Shown here: in pieces, positions 60,049 to 64,000 of the stretch
How the letters are laid out: each line of letters begins with the position of its first letter
Numbering within the stretch: the first letter of the stretch is position 1
Source of the DNA: Maribacter sedimenticola
Lineage (GTDB): Bacteria > Bacteroidota > Bacteroidia > Flavobacteriales > Flavobacteriaceae
Length of the DNA stretch: 64,000 nucleotides
Direction: 5' to 3'
Assembly: GCF_900188415.1 (NCBI RefSeq)
Contig: NZ_FZNV01000006.1
Coordinates: 1-64,000, forward strand
Notes under the pieces: generated by a model
Database searches by the model: none
What the model saw: only the letters and a program-made list of their open reading frames with translations
What the model was told of the DNA's origin: nothing
Made by a program: the position numbers and the translations under genes

Positions 60049-60494
60049 TGGACATAATTATTTGGATCTTACTATTCTTAGGAACTTTCTTGTTTATGGA
60101 ATTTATGGCGTGGTTTACCCATAAATATATTATGCATGGCTTTCTATGGAGCCTACATAAAGATCACCATCATAAAGACCACGATTCATGGTTTGAGAGA
60201 AATGATGCTTTCTTTATTTTTTATGCAATTGTAAGTATGGCATTGTTCTACACTGGGGCAAATGGATCTTGGTACGGATACCCTACTGGATTTGGCATTT
60301 TAGCCTATGGCATTGCATATTTCTTGGTACATGACATATTTATACACCAACGTTTTAAATTGTTCAGGAATGCCAATAACTGGTACAGTAGAGGTGTAAG
60401 AAGGGCTCACAAGATGCATCATAAACATTTAGGAAAAGGTGATGGTGAATGCTTTGGAATGTTATTTGTTCCCTTTAAATATTTTAAAAAGTAA
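60048..60494 (+). CDS. crtZ: Beta-carotene hydroxylase
   Basis: A 148-residue membrane di-iron enzyme adding 3-hydroxyls to beta-carotene, giving zeaxanthin, the usual yellow pigment of this family. The histidine clusters HKYIMH, HKDHHHKDH, HDIFIHQRF and HKMHHKH are intact, with four hydrophobic spans. Last gene of the carotenoid operon. No lycopene cyclase (crtY) gene is in the window, so it must be elsewhere. Confidence 0.93.
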   Translation: MDIIIWILLFLGTFLFMEFMAWFTHKYIMHGFLWSLHKDHHHKDHDSWFERNDAFFIFYAIVSMALFYTGANGSWYGYPTGFGILAYGIAYFLVHDIFIHQRFKLFRNANNWYSRGVRRAHKMHHKHLGKGDGECFGMLFVPFKYFKK

Positions 60495-60519
60495 TAGTTA
60501 CGTACATCCTAGTAGATAA

Positions 60520-61074
60520 CTATTCCGTAAGAAGTTGATCAAATAACCGATCTACCTTGTCATTGTCCCAATCAGCGATCGCGTTTTGGTGAATTACTAT
60601 GGAGCCCTTTTTATCTATTACATATGAACCCGGAGGTTTTAATAAGGATATGGGACTTGGCTCACCAATAATTTGATAGGTTACAGGAAAAGTATAGCCC
60701 TCTTTTTCCATAAAAAGCTCTACAGGTGCTCTTTCCTCATTGGTAATTACATAGAATTTAATACGGTCCCCATAGGTGTCAAAAAGATATTGAACGTCTT
60801 TTAATTGCGCTTGTGACGGCATATGCCAAGAAGTCCAAAAAGTAATGAATACAACGCTACCCTTTGCTTCTTGAAAATTGAAGATATTCCAATTGCTATC
60901 CTTTAAATTCCAATCATAATCCGAAATTCTACCTCTTTTTTCCGCTTTTATAATTGTTGGGGAAGTAGCAAAAATTCTATTCAACTGTATTTTGCTAAAA
61001 TCACCTAAAGGCGTTACAAAAAAAGAAAGCACAAAGGCAATGATCAATAAGGTAAAAACAGTTTGTCTTTTCAT
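60520..61074 (-). CDS. Thioredoxin-fold protein lacking the active-site cysteines
   Basis: A 184-residue protein with an N-terminal anchor or signal (about 5-24) and a TlpA/ResA-like fold: VVFITFWTSWHMPSQAQL aligns to the WCxxC loop, but both cysteines are replaced (His-Met-Pro-Ser), and KPPGSYVIDKKGSIVIHQ is the cis-Pro region. It has no other cysteine that I can see. It cannot work as a normal disulfide reductase and may instead bind haem, metal or a partner. Single gene, convergent with crtZ. Confidence 0.85.
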   Translation of the reverse strand: MKRQTVFTLLIIAFVLSFFVTPLGDFSKIQLNRIFATSPTIIKAEKRGRISDYDWNLKDSNWNIFNFQEAKGSVVFITFWTSWHMPSQAQLKDVQYLFDTYGDRIKFYVITNEERAPVELFMEKEGYTFPVTYQIIGEPSPISLLKPPGSYVIDKKGSIVIHQNAIADWDNDKVDRLFDQLLTE

Positions 61075-61100
61075 TAAAATTAGATAGGACCCAAAACTAA

Positions 61101-61128
61101 AAAACTCCTGAATATTATCAGGAGTTTT
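61101..61128 (-). terminator. Aconitase terminator
   Basis: AAAACTCCTGA (61101-61111) and TCAGGAGTTTT (61118-61128) form a perfect 11-bp stem; it lies 23 bases after the acn stop and is followed on the minus strand by T residues. Confidence 0.8.
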
Positions 61129-61150
61129 CTGTGTTTATTTTAAACGATGT

Positions 61151-63424
61151 TTATGCAGCGTTTTCTTTCTTAATAACATTTAACGCCGATCCTTCCCTAT
61201 ACCATCTAATTTGAGCATCGTTATAGGTGTGGTTTGCCTTGATCACATCTTTACTGCCATCTGCATGAACAACTTCAATGGTCAATTGTTTATCGGGGGC
61301 AAATTCCGCAATATCAAGGAAATTAAAGGTATCGTCTTCCTGGATTAGGTCATAATCGTTTTCATTTGCAAAGGTAAGCCCTAACATTCCCTGTTTTTTA
61401 AGGTTAGTTTCGTGAATACGGGCAAAAGATTTTACGAGTACGGCGGCAACACCTAAATGACGTGGCTCCATGGCTGCATGCTCACGAGATGAACCTTCAC
61501 CATAGTTATGATCACCTACAACAATACTTCTTACCCCTGCCGCTTTATATGCACGTGCCGTATCCGGTACGCCGCCATATTCACCGGTAAGTTGGTTTTT
61601 TACCATATTGGTCTTATGACCAAATGCATTTACCGCACCGATTAAACAGTTATTAGAAATGTTGTCCAAATGACCACGGAAACGCAACCAAGGTCCAGCC
61701 ATGGAAATGTGGTCGGTTGTACATTTACCATATGCCTTTATCAACAATTTTGCGCCCATTAAGCTTTCATCCTTAATTGGGGTAAAGGGTTCCAATAATT
61801 GTAATCTTTCAGAATCTGAAGCAACTTTTACCACAACCCCGGAACCATCCTCATCTGGCGCTAAGTAACCTGCATCCTCAACTTCAAAACCTTTTGGAGG
61901 CAATTCCCATCCTGTCGGTTCATCGAACATGACTTCTTCTCCTTTTTCGTTGATCAACTTATCCGTCATAGGATTAAAATCCAATCGACCGGAAATGGCA
62001 ATGGCCGCAGTTATTTCCGGAGAAGCAACAAATGCATGGGTATTTGGATTACCGTCCGCACGTTTTGCAAAGTTTCTATTGAATGAGTGGACTATACTGT
62101 TTTTAGGAGCATTTTTAGGATCACTATAACGAGCCCATTGTCCTATACAAGGCCCACAGGCATTTGTAAATATCTTAGCATCCAATTTCTCGAATATGCC
62201 TAATATACCATCACGGTCCGCAGTATAACGAACTTGCTCGGAACCAGGGTTTATTCCTAGTTCAGCCTTCATTTTCAATCCTTTATCTATTGCCTGTTGG
62301 GCTATTGATGATGCCCTGGACAGATCTTCATATGAAGAATTGGTACAAGAACCAATCAATCCCCATTCAACCGCCAATGGCCAATCATGCTCCGTAGCCT
62401 TTTTGGTCATATCACTACCCACTTTAGTAGAAAGGTCTGGAGTAAAAGGACCGTTCAACAATGGGGTTAACGCAGTTAGATCAATCTCAATAACCTCATC
62501 AAAATACTGCTCTGGATTAGCGTAAACCTCTGCGTCTGCAGTAAGATGTTCTTTTACTTTATTGGCCGCGTCTGCAATATCTGCCCTATCGGTAGCCCTT
62601 AAATAACGCTCCATAGATTCATCATAGCCAAACGTTGAGGTGGTAGCCCCAATTTCTGCACCCATGTTACAAATAGTTCCTTTACCGGTACAAGACAATG
62701 ATTTGGCACCTGGGCCAAAATATTCAACTATTGCGCCTGTTCCACCTTTTACGGTCAAAATTTCGGCAACTTTTAAAATTACATCCTTTGGTGCGGTCCA
62801 ACCAGAAATAGTTCCTGTCAACTTAACACCAATTAATTTTGGAAATTTAAGTTCCCAAGCCATACCTGCCATTACATCAACGGCATCTGCACCACCAACA
62901 CCTATGGCTACCATACCTAAACCACCTGCGTTTACGGTATGAGAATCCGTACCTATCATCATTCCACCCGGAAATGCGTAATTCTCCAATACCACTTGGT
63001 GAATAATACCCGCTCCCGGCTTCCAGAAACCAATTCCATATTTATTGGAGACCGATTCTAGAAAATCAAAAACCTCTGCACTGGTAGAATTTGCAGATTT
63101 CAAATCTGCGGTAGCACCACTTTTAGCTTGTATCAAGTGATCACAGTGTACCGTAGTTGGTACCGCAACCTTGGGCTTGCCAGCTTGCATAAACTGCAAT
63201 AGGGCCATTTGTGCCGTTGCATCTTGGCAAGCAATACGATCTGGAGCAAAATCAACATAATCCTTACCTCTGGTAAATGCCTTGGTAGGCGTACCGTCCC
63301 ATAAATGGGAGTACAAAATTTTCTCAGAAAGAGTAAGAGGTTTCCCTACAATATTCCTCGCTTCATCAACACGTTTAGCCATATTGGCATAAACCTCTTT
63401 TATCATATCAATATCAAATGCCAT
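61151..63424 (-). CDS. acnA: Aconitate hydratase
   Basis: Interconverts citrate and isocitrate in the TCA cycle with a [4Fe-4S] cluster. The 757 residues are typical of the mitochondrial-type enzyme. Cluster and substrate motifs include [25 protein letters not shown] (first cluster Cys) and [11 protein letters not shown] (two further Cys), with [11 protein letters not shown] in the swivelling C-terminal domain. The gene stands alone, with its own terminator. It is called acnA after the fold; the mitochondrial-type subgroup is sometimes named acn. Confidence 0.94.
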   Translation of the reverse strand: MAFDIDMIKEVYANMAKRVDEARNIVGKPLTLSEKILYSHLWDGTPTKAFTRGKDYVDFAPDRIACQDATAQMALLQFMQAGKPKVAVPTTVHCDHLIQAKSGATADLKSANSTSAEVFDFLESVSNKYGIGFWKPGAGIIHQVVLENYAFPGGMMIGTDSHTVNAGGLGMVAIGVGGADAVDVMAGMAWELKFPKLIGVKLTGTISGWTAPKDVILKVAEILTVKGGTGAIVEYFGPGAKSLSCTGKGTICNMGAEIGATTSTFGYDESMERYLRATDRADIADAANKVKEHLTADAEVYANPEQYFDEVIEIDLTALTPLLNGPFTPDLSTKVGSDMTKKATEHDWPLAVEWGLIGSCTNSSYEDLSRASSIAQQAIDKGLKMKAELGINPGSEQVRYTADRDGILGIFEKLDAKIFTNACGPCIGQWARYSDPKNAPKNSIVHSFNRNFAKRADGNPNTHAFVASPEITAAIAISGRLDFNPMTDKLINEKGEEVMFDEPTGWELPPKGFEVEDAGYLAPDEDGSGVVVKVASDSERLQLLEPFTPIKDESLMGAKLLIKAYGKCTTDHISMAGPWLRFRGHLDNISNNCLIGAVNAFGHKTNMVKNQLTGEYGGVPDTARAYKAAGVRSIVVGDHNYGEGSSREHAAMEPRHLGVAAVLVKSFARIHETNLKKQGMLGLTFANENDYDLIQEDDTFNFLDIAEFAPDKQLTIEVVHADGSKDVIKANHTYNDAQIRWYREGSALNVIKKENAA

Positions 63425-63605
63425 TCTTTAAGTTATTTTAAGTTAACGCAATTCGGTAAATTTAAGAAAATCTATAACGCAATTAAAATTAATTAAGTAT
63501 GATTGATCGCTTTTTCACAAATGGATACGTATAATGAATCTAATTTTACGCATTAAGATTAAAATGACTCAAAAAAAGACGCAAACGATTTAGAAAAAAA
63601 ATGGA

Positions 63606-64000
63606 TTACAACAATTTATCAATGATATCTTCCTCTGAGATACCCTCGGCTTCCGCCTTGTAGTTTTTAATGATCCTATGGCGCAAAATTCCTTTTACCA
63701 CAACATGTACATCCTCAATATCAGGTGAAAATTTGCCATTGATCGCAGCATTGGCCTTTGCGCCCAAAATAAGATTTTGCGAAGCCCTTGGCCCAGCACC
63801 CCAATCTAAATACTGTTTTACATATTCTGTAGCCGATGGTAAATTGGGCCGTGTACTATTTACCAATTTTACTGCGTACTCCACCACATTATCAGCAACA
63901 GGAATTCTTCTTATCAATTCTTGGATTGCGATAATTTCACTGGCATTGAACAAAGGGTTGATTACCTGTTTACGGTCTGCAGTCGTATTTTTGACAACCA
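63606..64000 (-). CDS. MoxR-family AAA ATPase, C-terminal part
   Basis: The gene runs off the right edge; only the last 131 residues are here. The frame stays open to base 64000 and reads VVKNTTADRKQVINPLFNAS before the helical lid domain IIAIQELIRRIPVADNVVEYAVKLV and the family-typical DWGAGPRASQNLILGAKANA. MoxR ATPases act as chaperones with von Willebrand factor A proteins, often in operons with DUF58 genes, which would lie beyond this edge. The Walker motifs are outside the window. Confidence 0.85.
   Translation of the reverse strand, partial: VVKNTTADRKQVINPLFNASEIIAIQELIRRIPVADNVVEYAVKLVNSTRPNLPSATEYVKQYLDWGAGPRASQNLILGAKANAAINGKFSPDIEDVHVVVKGILRHRIIKNYKAEAEGISEEDIIDKLL

Noticed and set aside
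1-64000. CRISPR array, insertion sequence or prophage
   Set aside because: No spaced repeat array, transposase, integrase or phage structural gene was seen in the window.
1-64000. Numerous 60-120-codon open frames antisense to the genes
   Set aside because: They lie entirely within better-supported genes, lack recognisable domains and show no promoter; they are reading-frame shadows.

Overview
The window looks like chromosome from a marine member of the Flavobacteriaceae (Bacteroidota). The evidence is AT-rich sequence, many sites fitting the Bacteroidota promoter pattern TTG-N17..21-TAnnTTTG, a TonB receptor with a carboxypeptidase-like N-terminal domain, SusD-free lipoprotein partners, carotenoid genes and an ATP-cone-bearing NrdB. 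The genus cannot be fixed from sequence reading alone; Maribacter/Zobellia-like is a guess. I see no insertion sequence, prophage, CRISPR array or rRNA gene.

Layout. 1-4,000: a minus-strand promoter firing off the left edge, then thrS-infC-rpmI-rplT, where infC appears to start at a rare AUA codon. 4,000-10,700: an EF-hand protein, YjbQ, a HAD phosphatase, and a probable iron/siderophore uptake unit (AraC regulator, TonB receptor, DUF4374 lipoprotein). 10,700-25,500: mostly housekeeping genes (dnaB, accA, an EamA transporter, lptG, tgt, an FKBP lipoprotein, an S4 protein, a phosphoribosyltransferase, aroK, two identical tRNA-Lys, a duplicated four-Cys small protein, nrdA and nrdB).

25,900-48,400 is the most unusual part. 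An extracellular polysaccharide-type locus holds a GT-C-like membrane protein, a lipoprotein, an anchored GH5-like hydrolase, a GT4, a flippase and a TPR/beta-barrel porin. It includes two proteins that fuse a response-regulator receiver to a DPM-type GT2 glycosyltransferase; one of these looks catalytically dead in both domains. Next to it are a membrane histidine kinase with its receiver, and a tightly coupled six-gene operon: H-NOX haem sensor, four-PAS kinase, FIST sensor, second kinase, Hpt protein and LytTR regulator. A shared bipartite DNA motif lies in front of the receiver gene that precedes this operon and in the divergent promoter region of the polysaccharide locus. Together they suggest a nitric-oxide/small-ligand phosphorelay controlling a surface polysaccharide by transcription and by direct receiver-enzyme fusion. 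This is inference.

48,500-56,350: a complete trans-4-hydroxy-L-proline catabolic operon (epimerase, D-hydroxyproline oxidase, deaminase, 2-oxoglutarate semialdehyde dehydrogenase) that also carries a GH88 unsaturated glucuronyl hydrolase and a DUF885 peptidase-like protein, pointing to use of hydroxyproline-rich glycoproteins. A perfect 11-bp inverted repeat lies upstream. 56,600-60,500: tRNA-Leu, then a CarH-like B12/light MerR regulator in an operon with crtI, crtB and crtZ. 60,500-64,000: a thioredoxin-fold protein lacking both active-site cysteines, aconitase, and the C-terminal end of a MoxR AAA ATPase cut by the right edge.
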